Assembly (NCBI GenBank): GCA_023412665.1
Contig: JAEZCA010000072.1
Coordinates: 1-12,935, forward strand
Direction of reading: 5' to 3'
Origin: Bacillota bacterium
GTDB taxonomy: Bacteria; Bacillota; Clostridia; Acetivibrionales; DTU013
Length of the DNA: 12,935 nt
Shown here: piece by piece, positions 12,935 to 12,935 of the stretch
Layout of the letters: the number at the start of each line of letters is the position of its first letter
Numbering within the stretch: the stretch's first letter is position 1
Translations under genes and position numbers: made by a program
The notes under the pieces: generated by a model
What the model saw: the letters and a program-made list of their open reading frames with translations, nothing else
Told to the model about the DNA's origin: nothing
Database searches by the model: none

Positions 12935-12935
12935 A

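Noticed and set aside
1..12935. CRISPR arrays, tRNA or rRNA genes, phage modules, toxin-antitoxin or defence genes
   Set aside because: No regularly spaced repeats, no cloverleaf or rRNA signatures, and no such protein families were seen; the only tandem repeat is the short pentanucleotide run.

Overview
The window looks like chromosomal DNA of a Bacillota species, most likely class Clostridia. Base composition is moderately AT-rich. Shine-Dalgarno sites are strong (AGGAGG-type), GTG starts occur, and rho-independent terminators are plentiful. The gene families (KtrAB-type K+ uptake with a short KdpD-like sensor, a MutS2-like ATPase, a three-gene ABC-2 exporter, an IS1634-type element) are all common there. 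Species cannot be named from this sequence.

Region 1 (1-3079, minus strand) is a potassium operon. Its order is a small membrane-tethered protein with an RCK-N/TrkA-N-like fold (GTG start, 3079), a KtrB/TrkH channel subunit (ATGA overlap), a cytosolic KtrA/TrkA RCK regulator, and a KdpD-like sensor kinase that lacks the usual KdpD N-terminal domains and runs off the left edge. Upstream of the first gene, four TATTAA hexamers lie in two pairs with 11-bp spacing. This resembles an OmpR/PhoB-family response-regulator site, so the sensor at the end of the operon may control its own operon.

Region 2 (3080-3854) is a 775-bp stretch with no convincing gene. It holds two good plus-strand terminators (ending near 3601 and 3773) and weak promoter candidates. 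A short RNA, or an attenuated leader for the next operon, is the simplest reading.

Region 3 (3855-8519, plus strand) is a tightly spaced run of four genes: a MutS2-like ATPase that ends after a KOW-like segment and lacks the Smr nuclease domain, an ABC-2 ATPase, and two ABC-2 permeases of the DUF990/ABC2_membrane_6 type, which probably assemble as one exporter.

Region 4 (8520-10702) holds an independently promoted RimJ/RimL-type GNAT acetyltransferase (plus), a 40-codon remnant resembling the tail of a sugar symporter, a shared convergent terminator, a cytosolic transglutaminase-like protein with an intact Cys-His-Asp triad (minus), and a truncated GNAT gene (minus) whose lost 5' end is replaced by six pentanucleotide repeats.

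Region 5 (10820-12935) holds the last 42 codons of an unidentified minus-strand gene cut by a complete 1,980-bp IS1634-type insertion sequence (10951-12930). The IS has 15-bp perfect terminal inverted repeats, a second nested pair of 11-bp inverted repeats beside the transposase gene, an inward-protecting terminator at the left end, a strong terminator at the right end, and a flanking CGGG direct repeat. The 5' part of the broken gene should lie just past the right edge.
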